Shown here piece by piece: positions 9,246 to 17,214 of a DNA stretch of 64,000 nucleotides; within the stretch, counting starts at the first letter, position 1, and every line of letters begins with the position of its first letter. The notes under the pieces are model-generated. The model searched no databases and was not told the origin of the DNA. It saw only the letters and a program-made list of their open reading frames with translations. The stretch is from CAWAND01 sp963783335 (GTDB lineage: Bacteria; Chloroflexota; Anaerolineae; Anaerolineales; E44-bin32). Location of the stretch: positions 610,305 through 674,304 of the forward strand of contig CAWAND010000004.1 of NCBI GenBank assembly GCA_963783335.1. Reading direction: 5' to 3'. A program made the translations under genes and the position numbers.

Positions 9246-9967
9246 CTCCTGGCCTGGATCACCTGGGCGCCAAGGAACAAAGCCAGCACAGTCAAACTAA
9301 TGTAGTAAGTCACGTCCGTGATCTGGAGCACCCCGCGGTACAGATTGTTGTAGTAGTGATCAACCAGGCCAAGGTAGCCGGCCACCTGGCTGACAGTTCC
9401 GCTGCCGCTCCCCAGGGCTCCAACCACCCAGAGCCCCAAAATGACGGCTTCCGTGGCCAGGAAGGCTACGAAGGGATTTTTGAAGAGGCCTGAGACAAAG
9501 GTTCCCACGCCGAGCATGGCGGACATGAGCAGGGCCAGACCGAGGTAGGCGGTCACCAGCACCCCTTGATCGATACCGGGCTGGGTCATCCAATTCATGA
9601 TCAGCGGGTAGATCCAGGTGGGGATGAGGACTGCGATAATGAAACCCAGGGCGCCCAGCCATTTTCCCACCACCAGTTCGAAATCGCGGACTGGCGCGGT
9701 GAGGAGCAGCTCCATGGTGCCCATGCGCTGTTCATCGGCCAGAAGGCGCATGGTGATCAACGGGGTGATGAAGACCAGGATGGTGATCATCGGCCCGATC
9801 ACGATTCGGCCGTCCGGAGTAATCTGCCCGTTTTGCAGGCCGAAGTTGATGTTGACATAGAATAGGAAACCCAGGATCAAATACAGCATGGCTGCCATGG
9901 CATAGGCCAAAGGCGAGACAAAATACTGTTTGAACTCCCTGGATGCAATCACCCAGATGTTGTGCAT
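9236..9967 (-). CDS. ABC-2 type transporter permease (GldF-like)
   Basis: A 243-residue membrane protein with six hydrophobic segments. An N-terminal amphipathic stretch (I-A-S-R-E-F-K-Q-Y-F) and the P-L-I-T-M-R-L-L-A-D-E motif typical of GldF/NosY-type ABC-2 permeases are visible. It lies 4 bp after the ATPase gene and overlaps the GldG-like gene. It should form the membrane channel of the exporter encoded at 7076-10916. Substrate unknown. Confidence 0.85.
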   Translation of the reverse strand: MHNIWVIASREFKQYFVSPLAYAMAAMLYLILGFLFYVNINFGLQNGQITPDGRIVIGPMITILVFITPLITMRLLADEQRMGTMELLLTAPVRDFELVVGKWLGALGFIIAVLIPTWIYPLIMNWMTQPGIDQGVLVTAYLGLALLMSAMLGVGTFVSGLFKNPFVAFLATEAVILGLWVVGALGSGSGTVSQVAGYLGLVDHYYNNLYRGVLQITDVTYYISLTVLALFLGAQVIQARRWG

Positions 9968-9971
9968 GCTC

Positions 9972-10916
9972 TCAGTCCTGCTCCTGAAGATCTTCCGTAT
10001 GCTGCTCTCGTGTGAGCTGTAAGAAGATTTCCTCCAAGCTCACCCCAGCCGTTCCGAGCTCGAACAAATCCATCCCAGCCTCGACGATCTTGCGGGCGAT
10101 ATCCGGGCGAAGATCCCTTCCGGGGGAGGTGGTCACCTCAAACCGATTGTCTTCTGCCGCGGCTGCGACACCCGTCACACCCGGGATCGACTCAAGGAGA
10201 GGTTTCAGCTCCTCGAGTCCGGCCGGCGTGGTCACCAGCAGTTTCTCTGCCCCGGCCATTTGTGCCTGGAGATTGCCAGGAGAGTCCTCGGCCACGATCA
10301 TCCCGTTGTTGATGATCAGCACCCGATCACAAACCTGCTGAGCCTCGGAGAGGATATGGGTAGAGAGCAGCACCGTGCGCTCTTCGCCCAATTGCTGGAT
10401 CAGTTTTCGGACCTCGATGATCTGGCCCGGATCGAGACCAATCGTCGGCTCGTCCAGAATCAGCACGTCGGGCTGATGGACCAAAGCCTGGCCCAAGCCG
10501 ACCCGCTGACGCATGCCCTTGGACAGACTCCCAATCAGGCTGTCTTCGCGCTCCTCCAAGTGGATCTCCTCCAGCACGTCATCAACACGCAGGTCGAGGT
10601 CCTCGACTTTGCGTAGGGATCCCATAAAGGTCAGGTAATCGCGCACGCTCATATCAGAGTAGAGAGGCACGGTCTCAGGCAGGTAGCCAATGTGGCGGCG
10701 GGCGTCAAGAGACTCGTCCACCACATCGAATCCCGCCACCTTCGCCGTCCCGCTCGAAGGCGGCATGTAGCCTGAGAGAATGCGCATCGTGGTCGTCTTC
10801 CCAGCCCCGTTCGGCCCCAGGAAGCCAAGGATTTCGCCTTGCCTGGCATCGAAGTTGAGGTTGCTGATAGCTGGGTGAGCACCGTAGAACTTGGTCAGGT
10901 TCTGGACTTCTATCAT
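9972..10916 (-). CDS. ABC transporter ATP-binding protein (GldA/CcmA-like)
   Basis: A 314-residue ATPase with Walker A (G-P-N-G-A-G-K-T-T), Q-loop (Y-L-P-E-T), signature (L-S-K-G-M-R-Q-R), Walker B (L-I-L-D-E-P) and switch His (S-T-H-I-L-S-E). The ~90-residue C-terminal extension is typical of ABC-2 export ATPases. ATG 10916 begins the conserved M-I-E-V-Q-N-L-T-K; an in-frame start at 10934 is less likely. First gene of the four-gene operon, read from a promoter at 11049-11078. Confidence 0.88.
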   Translation of the reverse strand: MIEVQNLTKFYGAHPAISNLNFDARQGEILGFLGPNGAGKTTTMRILSGYMPPSSGTAKVAGFDVVDESLDARRHIGYLPETVPLYSDMSVRDYLTFMGSLRKVEDLDLRVDDVLEEIHLEEREDSLIGSLSKGMRQRVGLGQALVHQPDVLILDEPTIGLDPGQIIEVRKLIQQLGEERTVLLSTHILSEAQQVCDRVLIINNGMIVAEDSPGNLQAQMAGAEKLLVTTPAGLEELKPLLESIPGVTGVAAAAEDNRFEVTTSPGRDLRPDIARKIVEAGMDLFELGTAGVSLEEIFLQLTREQHTEDLQEQD

Positions 10917-11048
10917 CGGAAAAGAATCCACCATGGTGGGCCGGGAAGGGTGCCCGTCATGAAAATGAGCACTGCGGCCGGAGCGATCCTTGGCAGCACG
11001 TGCTCGTTGTCATCATGCCGGGCTGAATTCGCTGCATATGCATGGTTC

Positions 11049-11078
11049 AATATACTTAAAAGCTCGGCGGGGCGTCAA
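11049..11078 (-). promoter_or_regulatory. Promoter of the ABC exporter operon
   Basis: Minus strand TTGACG (11078-11073), 18 bp spacer, TATATT (11054-11049). The predicted start near 11042 leaves a leader of about 125 nt. The rest of the 10917-11205 intergenic region holds only the divergent hppA promoter. Confidence 0.6.
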
Positions 11079-11132
11079 GCCCGTTGGCGGATATTCACCA
11101 AACACTCATTCAGCTTGATGCGGGTGCAATTC

Positions 11133-11161
11133 TTGACTTTGTTTGTTACAAAAGGTACAAT
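11133..11161 (+). promoter_or_regulatory. hppA promoter
   Basis: TTGACT (11133-11138), 17 bp spacer, TACAAT (11156-11161). Predicted start near 11168 and a leader of about 38 nt with AAAGGA before ATG 11206. Confidence 0.7.
11142..11152. promoter_or_regulatory. Palindrome TTTGTTACAAA between -35 and -10 of hppA
   Basis: A perfect 11-mer inverted repeat (TTTGT-T-ACAAA) sits inside the promoter spacer, where a repressor could block polymerase. A similar TTTGTAACCAAA lies at about 50204-50215. That it is an operator is only inference. Confidence 0.3.
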
Positions 11162-11205
11162 CCTTCGCCCCGTCGGCAGAAGACAGCATTCACAAAGGAC
11201 GATAT

Positions 11206-13554
11206 ATGTACTCGATGGAAGGTCTCACCGCTTTCGAAGCGATTGGCGTGTGGAGTGTCATCGTCATCGCTTTGCTCGGCCTGATCTACGCCATGGTTCT
11301 GCGTCGTCAGATCCTTGAGGAAGATACGGGCACAGCCAAAATGCAGGAGGTGTGGGGCTCAATTCGCCAGGGCGCCGAGACCTACCTGACTCGGCAACTT
11401 CGATCCATCCTACCCATGATCGCCATCCTCACGGTGGCGCTCTTTCTTTCTGTCTACATCGTGCCGCCCACGCCGGAAGCGCTTCAGCGCTTCCAGGGGA
11501 TGAGCCAATCAAGTGTGCGACTGATTATCGGGCTTGGTCGCGGCATTGGTTTCATCATGGGCGCCGGCTTCAGTCTGGCCGTGGGCCAGATCGGGATGCG
11601 CATGGCGGTCAACGCCAACGTTCGCGTCGCATCTGCCTCGCGCACATCGTTCGGCGACGCCTTGAGGATCGCCTACCGAGCGGGCACCATCACCGGCATG
11701 CTCACCAACGCCTTCGGCCTGTTCGGCGGCACACTGCTCTTCATCTATTTCGGTATTGCTGCTCCAGACGCCCTGCTCGGCTTCGGTTTTGGCGGAACGC
11801 TTCTGGCGCTGTTCATGCGTGTCGGCGGTGGGATCTACACCAAGGCGGCTGATGTAGGGGCGGACTTGGTTGGAAAAGTGGAAGCTGGTCTTCCCGAGGA
11901 CGATCCTCGAAACCCGGCGGTTATCGCCGACCTGGTAGGTGACAACGTCGGAGACTGTGCCGGGATGGCGGCCGATATCTTCGAATCATATGAGGTCACA
12001 ATTGTCGCGTCACTGATCTTGGCGCTGGCACTCTGGCACCTGACCGGCGACCTCGAGTGGATTATCTTCCCGTTGCTGGCGCGCGGGATCGGTGTTTTCG
12101 CCTCAATCTTCGGGACCTACTCGGTCCGAAGTGGGGCGAAGGAGAGCTCCAACGCCATGCAGGCGATCTTCCGCGGCTTTATCATCTCTGCCGTGATCTC
12201 CGTGGTGCTGTTCGGCGTGGCGGCCTTTTTCTATCTGGGCTCCAACATTCCGGGCGGATGGTGGCGGCCGTTCGCAGCTACAACAGTCGGCATCCTCCTG
12301 GCACTCGCCATCGATCGGCTGACGGACTACTTCACCGGCACCAATCATCCTCCCGTACAAGAGATTAAGCGCTCTACCGATACCGGCCCGGCCACAATGA
12401 TCCTGTCCGGTATCGCCGTTGGCTTTGAATCCAGCGTGTGGTCGGTGATTGTGATCGCAATCACAATCATCGCTTCGGTCCTGATCTTCGGCACCATCCC
12501 TGGCGTGGATACGGCCCAGCAGGTCACCTTTATCCTTTATGGCGTCTCCCTGACCGGTATCGGGATGTTGGCACTGACGGGCAACGTTGTGGCGATGGAC
12601 TCCTATGGGCCTATCGCTGACAACGCCGCCGGAATCGGTGAGATGGCGTGGGCGGGCGAGCATGACGATGAAACCCAGACCGCCCAGCAGATCATGGCCG
12701 ACCTCGACGCCGTAGGCAATACCACAAAGGCGATCACCAAGGGCGTCGCCATTGGCTCGGCGGTCATCGCTGCGGTGGCGCTGTTCGGTTCGTTCCTGGT
12801 CGACGTCAGCCGGGCACAGAACGGGTTGGGGATTGCTTTGGCAGATCAGATCCAGAGCGTGGGCATCCGTGTCGACCTGCCCCAGGTGTTTGTCGGCCTG
12901 CTGATCGGCGCTGCCATCCCATGGCTGTTCTCCTCGTTCGCCATCAACGCCGTGAGTCGCGCTGCCACGCTGGTCGTACAAGAGGTTCGACGCCAGTTCA
13001 AGTTGGGCGTGCTGGAAGGCAAGGTCCAGCCGGACTACAGACAGGCGGTAGCCATCTCCACCACAGCCGCTCAGAAGGAACTGGTTTCCCTGGCTTTGCT
13101 CGGGGTGCTCACGCCTATCGTAGTCGGTCTGTCTCTGCGCATTGAAGCGCTGGGCGGATTTCTGGCCGGCGCCATCGTTTCTGGACAATTGTTGGCAGTC
13201 TTCATGAACAATGCCGGCGGTGCCTGGGACAACGCCAAGAAACTCATCGAGGATGAAGTCAGCGATCCGGCCAAGAACACCGGAAAAGGTTCAGAACGCC
13301 ATATGGCCGGCGTGGTCGGCGACACCGTCGGCGATCCCATGAAAGACACCGCCGGACCGGCCCTCAACCCGATGATCAAGGTGGTCAATATCGTCTCGGT
13401 GATCATCGCACCCATCGTGGTTCAGTATCAAGACCTGGGTATTGGGGGCTGGGCGGTCGTCCTGGTGCTCCTCCTGGCCCTGGCCTGGGCCGTGCGCCAG
13501 AGCAAACGCCCTGCCCCGGCGATCAGTGTCGAACCCACCGGCGCAGGTGACTGA
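11206..13554 (+). CDS. hppA: K+-independent proton-pumping membrane pyrophosphatase
   Basis: A 782-residue protein with about 16 membrane helices that couples pyrophosphate hydrolysis to H+ export. The substrate-site motifs are visible: Y-T-K-A-A-D-V-G-A-D-L-V-G-K, D-N-V-G-D-C-A-G-M-A-A-D, and the C-terminal G-D-T-V-G-D-P-M-K-D-T. The G-N-T-T-K-A-I-T-K-G segment has Lys where K+-dependent enzymes have Ala, indicating the K+-independent class. ATG 11206 is chosen because AAAGGA precedes it; the frame continues upstream to 11143 without a ribosome site. Monocistronic, with its own promoter and terminator. Confidence 0.95.
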   Translation: MYSMEGLTAFEAIGVWSVIVIALLGLIYAMVLRRQILEEDTGTAKMQEVWGSIRQGAETYLTRQLRSILPMIAILTVALFLSVYIVPPTPEALQRFQGMSQSSVRLIIGLGRGIGFIMGAGFSLAVGQIGMRMAVNANVRVASASRTSFGDALRIAYRAGTITGMLTNAFGLFGGTLLFIYFGIAAPDALLGFGFGGTLLALFMRVGGGIYTKAADVGADLVGKVEAGLPEDDPRNPAVIADLVGDNVGDCAGMAADIFESYEVTIVASLILALALWHLTGDLEWIIFPLLARGIGVFASIFGTYSVRSGAKESSNAMQAIFRGFIISAVISVVLFGVAAFFYLGSNIPGGWWRPFAATTVGILLALAIDRLTDYFTGTNHPPVQEIKRSTDTGPATMILSGIAVGFESSVWSVIVIAITIIASVLIFGTIPGVDTAQQVTFILYGVSLTGIGMLALTGNVVAMDSYGPIADNAAGIGEMAWAGEHDDETQTAQQIMADLDAVGNTTKAITKGVAIGSAVIAAVALFGSFLVDVSRAQNGLGIALADQIQSVGIRVDLPQVFVGLLIGAAIPWLFSSFAINAVSRAATLVVQEVRRQFKLGVLEGKVQPDYRQAVAISTTAAQKELVSLALLGVLTPIVVGLSLRIEALGGFLAGAIVSGQLLAVFMNNAGGAWDNAKKLIEDEVSDPAKNTGKGSERHMAGVVGDTVGDPMKDTAGPALNPMIKVVNIVSVIIAPIVVQYQDLGIGGWAVVLVLLLALAWAVRQSKRPAPAISVEPTGAGD

Positions 13555-13582
13555 GTTCGCCGCTTCGAAACGCAGGAAACGA

Positions 13583-13610
13583 GGGTCCGGCCAAATGGCC
13601 GGACCCTTTT
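13583..13610 (+). terminator. Intrinsic terminator of hppA
   Basis: A 10 bp perfect stem GGGTCCGGCC/GGCCGGACCC, loop AAAT, then TTTT. It lies 29 bp after the stop. Confidence 0.85.
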
Positions 13611-13644
13611 CGCGCAAGTCTGGGATGCAAGCGCCAAACCGAGG

Positions 13645-13672
13645 TTGACCGTCGCCCGAATTCGGCTAGCAT
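13645..13672 (+). promoter_or_regulatory. Promoter of the O-antigen-ligase-like gene
   Basis: TTGACC (13645-13650), 16 bp spacer, TAGCAT (13667-13672). The predicted start near 13679 leaves about 48 nt to ATG 13727. Confidence 0.5.
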
Positions 13673-13726
13673 AGGGCCTGCGTTGCCAGACAGCCTCTGG
13701 CAGCTCGGAGAGGGCTTACTACTACA

Positions 13727-16087
13727 GTGCATGTTGTCAAGCGCGATCTGAAGGCACTGGCGCCAATTCTGTTCCTGCTGGGCGCCGCCATCGGCTGGCA
13801 AAGTCTTAGCCCCCAACTTCTTCAGGGCGGCCTGTGGATGACGATGGCTGGCGCTAGCCTATGGTTCACCTACCGTGCCTCGCGTCGCCCGAAACAACCC
13901 ATCCCGGTCGCTTGGCTGCCGCTGGTCGGCTTTCTCATCTGGCAGATGCTGAGATCCTATGGCGCCTCCCCGGCCCAACCGGCGGTCTACAGTCTGAAAC
14001 TTACGACCGGGTCCCTGTTGGCCTTCCTCATCATCTACGATTCACTCGACGCTGGCATAACCCGCACCCACTGGGAGAATGCGGTTCTTCTCTTGGCTGG
14101 CGTCTTTTGCGTCCTCGAACTCACTCTGGCTGCTGTCTGGCAGGTCCGCTGGGCAGCCATCGCGGGGACTTTTCTCAGCCTGCCTCCGGTCGGTTACCGT
14201 GCCACAGGCCTGCTGCTTCAGCACCCCAATGTATTGTCTGGCTTCATCAACCTCACCATACCCCTTGCCCTGCTTCGACTGATGGAAGGCACGTCTTGGG
14301 TGCGGCGCATTCTTTGGGGAATCGCCTTGGGTGTGTTTGGAGCAACTCAATTCTTGACCTCATCCCGCGGCGGGTGGTTGAGCGCGGCCGTAGGCGCAGC
14401 CGTGACGGTGGGCCTGGTATTGTTGATCCGGCGGCGGGGGCTCCCTTCCTCGAACCCAAATCCGAGCTGGCATTGGCGGCCATCCAGAGCCATGGTGTTC
14501 GGCATTCTGCTCGGCGCAGCCCTGCTTATCCCTCTGGGATGGTTCGCTTTGCGCCAATTGTCTCGGGTGGGACACCAGCCGCTTTCCAACGCACGCGCGG
14601 TGGTATGGACGACGGGTTGGAAGATCTTCAGCAGCCAACCAATCGTTGGGGCCGGTCCCGGCGCCTACCCCGTACTGTCTCCAGGCATCACCACAACCCC
14701 CCCAGGCTACGACGCCAACCACGCCCACGATCTGTGGTTGCAGGTGGCCGCCGAGGAAGGCCTCATCGGAGAGATCCTCCTCCTCGCCGCCCTCGGCTTG
14801 ATTCTTCTACCCGGGTGGCGAGCGCTGAAGACGGCCGAAGCCAACGACGCGTCCATCGCCGCCTACCTGGGGGTCGCCGCCAGTATTCTGGCGCACCATG
14901 TCGTTGATTATATGTTTGGTGTCGTGCTTTATTCTCTTGCAGTAGTGTGCCTGCTCGCCATCTACTTGCACACCTTCAAGGGACGCACGATCAGCCTCAA
15001 CCGGTGGACGTGGCTTGCTGGTGGCATGGCCCTGGTGGGAATCTTCGCGGCCAGCGGAGTCTGGTTGGGACGAGGCAACAGGCTTTACTGGGATGGGGTC
15101 CAAGACGCACTTCGCGGGGACTGGCACTCCGCCACTGTCAATCTGTGTCTCGCCCGCCAGACGGTCCCCGACAACTCACTTTTCGCCTATCAATGCGGCT
15201 TGGCGGCCGATTTCACCCAGCCGCCTCTGACGTCAGAGGCCCAGGCAGCCTTCTCGGCAAGTGCCAAGCTTCCCCCGACTTGGGCCCCTAAATCGGCCAA
15301 TCTCGGAGCAGCAGCTCTGGCGAATGGAAACGGCAACCTGGCATTGGAGTCTCTTGAAGAAGCCACCACAGAGGCCCCCAGAAGCTGGATCTTCTGGATA
15401 AACCTTGCCCGGGCACACGCCTGCCAGAATGACCGCCCGGGTGCGGTCAGAGCCTTCGAGCAGGCATTGCGGACAAATCCTTGGTTGTTGGGGCCTTCCC
15501 AATCCGTTCCCCTCTGGCTCGAAGGATTCCAGCCTGTCCTTCGGCTTGATCGCAATCTCAAGGGAGCGTCTTTCTACCGTTGGTGGGCACTTGAAGCACA
15601 GGCACACGGAAATCAGACAATGGCACTTGTGAATGTCAACCTGGGGTTGAATGCCTTTCCGGGTGATCCAAGTCTATATGCGGCGCGGGCGGAGCTGCGC
15701 CAACCAACCGACTCCGACGCTGCCCACATCGATCTTGAGACTGCCCTTTTCATCGCACCCACCGATCCCTATGTGCTTGAGGTGGCGACGGAGTTGGCAG
15801 ATGCTTGGGGAAATGAGACCGATGCCAATGACTATGCCGTTCGTTGGTCGCAGACGATGATGGAGACTCACTACTCCGAAAAGTACTTCTACAGCGTGTA
15901 TCACACCTTTTTCCTTCCCGTCGACCTTGACCCCGGTTTGCTGCGCGTTACACCCTCCTCAAACCTCGTGGGCCGTCTCAAGGCCATCATCGCCTCCGAC
16001 GAGATGGCCTCATCCCTGTCAAAACAAGAACGCCGGGCAGTGGAGTTTGCCATCGACAATGGTTCGATGCTTGGAGCCTGTCCATGA
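13727..16087 (+). CDS. O-antigen ligase/polymerase-like membrane protein with TPR domain
   Basis: A 786-residue protein. The N-terminal ~430 residues carry about 11 membrane helices with the Wzy_C/WaaL-like signature: S-S-R-G-G-W near residue 207 and, in a large outer loop, G-A-G-P-G-A-Y followed by N-H-A-H-D-L-W-L and A-E-E-G-L-I-G. The C-terminal ~350 residues form TPR-like helical repeats (for example F-W-I-N-L-A-R-A-H-A). Members of this family polymerise or ligate surface glycans. The stop overlaps the next gene as ATGA. The combination with a TPR tail is common in Gram-positive-like phyla; the actual substrate is unknown. Confidence 0.8.
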   Translation: MHVVKRDLKALAPILFLLGAAIGWQSLSPQLLQGGLWMTMAGASLWFTYRASRRPKQPIPVAWLPLVGFLIWQMLRSYGASPAQPAVYSLKLTTGSLLAFLIIYDSLDAGITRTHWENAVLLLAGVFCVLELTLAAVWQVRWAAIAGTFLSLPPVGYRATGLLLQHPNVLSGFINLTIPLALLRLMEGTSWVRRILWGIALGVFGATQFLTSSRGGWLSAAVGAAVTVGLVLLIRRRGLPSSNPNPSWHWRPSRAMVFGILLGAALLIPLGWFALRQLSRVGHQPLSNARAVVWTTGWKIFSSQPIVGAGPGAYPVLSPGITTTPPGYDANHAHDLWLQVAAEEGLIGEILLLAALGLILLPGWRALKTAEANDASIAAYLGVAASILAHHVVDYMFGVVLYSLAVVCLLAIYLHTFKGRTISLNRWTWLAGGMALVGIFAASGVWLGRGNRLYWDGVQDALRGDWHSATVNLCLARQTVPDNSLFAYQCGLAADFTQPPLTSEAQAAFSASAKLPPTWAPKSANLGAAALANGNGNLALESLEEATTEAPRSWIFWINLARAHACQNDRPGAVRAFEQALRTNPWLLGPSQSVPLWLEGFQPVLRLDRNLKGASFYRWWALEAQAHGNQTMALVNVNLGLNAFPGDPSLYAARAELRQPTDSDAAHIDLETALFIAPTDPYVLEVATELADAWGNETDANDYAVRWSQTMMETHYSEKYFYSVYHTFFLPVDLDPGLLRVTPSSNLVGRLKAIIASDEMASSLSKQERRAVEFAIDNGSMLGACP

Positions 16088-17121
16088 TGCACGATGACGC
16101 AAACCAGATCGCCGTTGCTGTAGAGTCAGGAACCGGCCACGTCCTCCCCGGCCACCCTGAATCACCCACCCGATTCCGATTCTTGGATGATCTCGTGCTT
16201 TCGCCCCTGGCCGACAACCTGAAACAGGTTGCGGTTGAGCCGGCCTCGCTGGCAGCCGTCCTCAGAGTTCATTCAGAAAAGTACGTGGCCGGTGTCGAAG
16301 CCGCCTTGGACGACGCCCCAACCTACCTGGACTACGGCGACACCTACATAACCAATCAGTCTCTGGAGATGGCCTTTCGGTCGGCTGGCGGCGTTCTGGC
16401 CGTCCTGCATACCGTCCTAAATGGCCAGATAGCCAAGGGATTCGCACTCACCCGTCCGCCGGGTCACCACGCCACCGCAGATCGAGCCATGGGCTTCTGC
16501 CTATTGAACAACGTGGCCATCGCTGCCAGCGCGGCCCAGGCCGCCGGCATCTCCCGCATCGCCATTGTCGATTTCGACGTCCACCATGGGAATGGTACCC
16601 AAGCCATCTTCGATACCGATCCAGATGTGCTCTATGTATCCACCCACCAGGCTGGGATCTTTCCGGGAACCGGGGCGGTAGATGAACGGGGCTCAGGCGA
16701 CGGGCTGGGGAGCACCATCAACCTGCCGTTCCCGGCGATGGCTGGCGATCGGGCGCTCGAAGCCGCATCTGAACGCGTCATCGTCCCCGCTGTTGAAAGG
16801 CATCGGCCGGGGTTAATTCTGGTATCGGCTGGCTTCGACGCCCACTGGCGCGATCCGCTCGCCAGCCTGCAGGTCACACCGCATGGTTTCTACCTGCTCA
16901 CTCAGACGTTGTGCAGCCTGGCAGACTCCCAGGGCGCGGCCGGCCCGGTATTCTGCCTGGAAGGAGGCTATGAGCCGGAAGCTTTGGCTTATTGCGTGAG
17001 CAGCACCTTACACGCCATCCTGGGGCTGTCGCCTCAGCCCGAGCCATGGACACCTCCCAAGGTGGTTGAGCCGGATATCGACAGCTTGCTGGACCTAGCG
17101 ACCAGCATGCACGGCCTCTGA
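16084..17121 (+). CDS. Histone deacetylase / acetoin utilisation (AcuC-like) family deacylase
   Basis: A 345-residue arginase/deacetylase-fold hydrolase. Key elements: G-H-P-E-S-P-T-R near the N-terminus, the active-site His pair in R-P-P-G-H-H-A-T (residues ~126-127), zinc ligands in V-D-F-D-V-H-H-G-N-G-T, S-T-H-Q...F-P-G-T-G, and the late E-G-G-Y motif. Bacterial members remove acyl groups from polyamines, lysines or small metabolites. ATG 16084 overlaps the preceding stop (ATGA), so it is coupled to the O-antigen-ligase-like gene, an odd pairing that does not reveal its substrate. Confidence 0.88.
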   Translation: MMHDDANQIAVAVESGTGHVLPGHPESPTRFRFLDDLVLSPLADNLKQVAVEPASLAAVLRVHSEKYVAGVEAALDDAPTYLDYGDTYITNQSLEMAFRSAGGVLAVLHTVLNGQIAKGFALTRPPGHHATADRAMGFCLLNNVAIAASAAQAAGISRIAIVDFDVHHGNGTQAIFDTDPDVLYVSTHQAGIFPGTGAVDERGSGDGLGSTINLPFPAMAGDRALEAASERVIVPAVERHRPGLILVSAGFDAHWRDPLASLQVTPHGFYLLTQTLCSLADSQGAAGPVFCLEGGYEPEALAYCVSSTLHAILGLSPQPEPWTPPKVVEPDIDSLLDLATSMHGL

Positions 17122-17167
17122 TGTGACTATGCGAAGACCTGCGCGTCAGCCCCACAGGCGAGCTACC

Positions 17168-17196
17168 TTGCGCAAACACCCCGTCTGCGGCATACT
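17168..17196 (+). promoter_or_regulatory. Probable promoter of the TPR/W-motif gene
   Basis: TTGCGC (17168-17173), 17 bp spacer, CATACT (17191-17196), only 18 bp before ATG 17215. The predicted leader of about 12 nt includes AAGGGAT. Confidence 0.4.
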
Positions 17197-17214
17197 CATT
17201 GCAAGGGATAACCT

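Noticed and set aside
12103..13188. 361-codon minus-strand open frame inside hppA
   Set aside because: Antisense shadow; hppA motifs run through the region in the plus frame.
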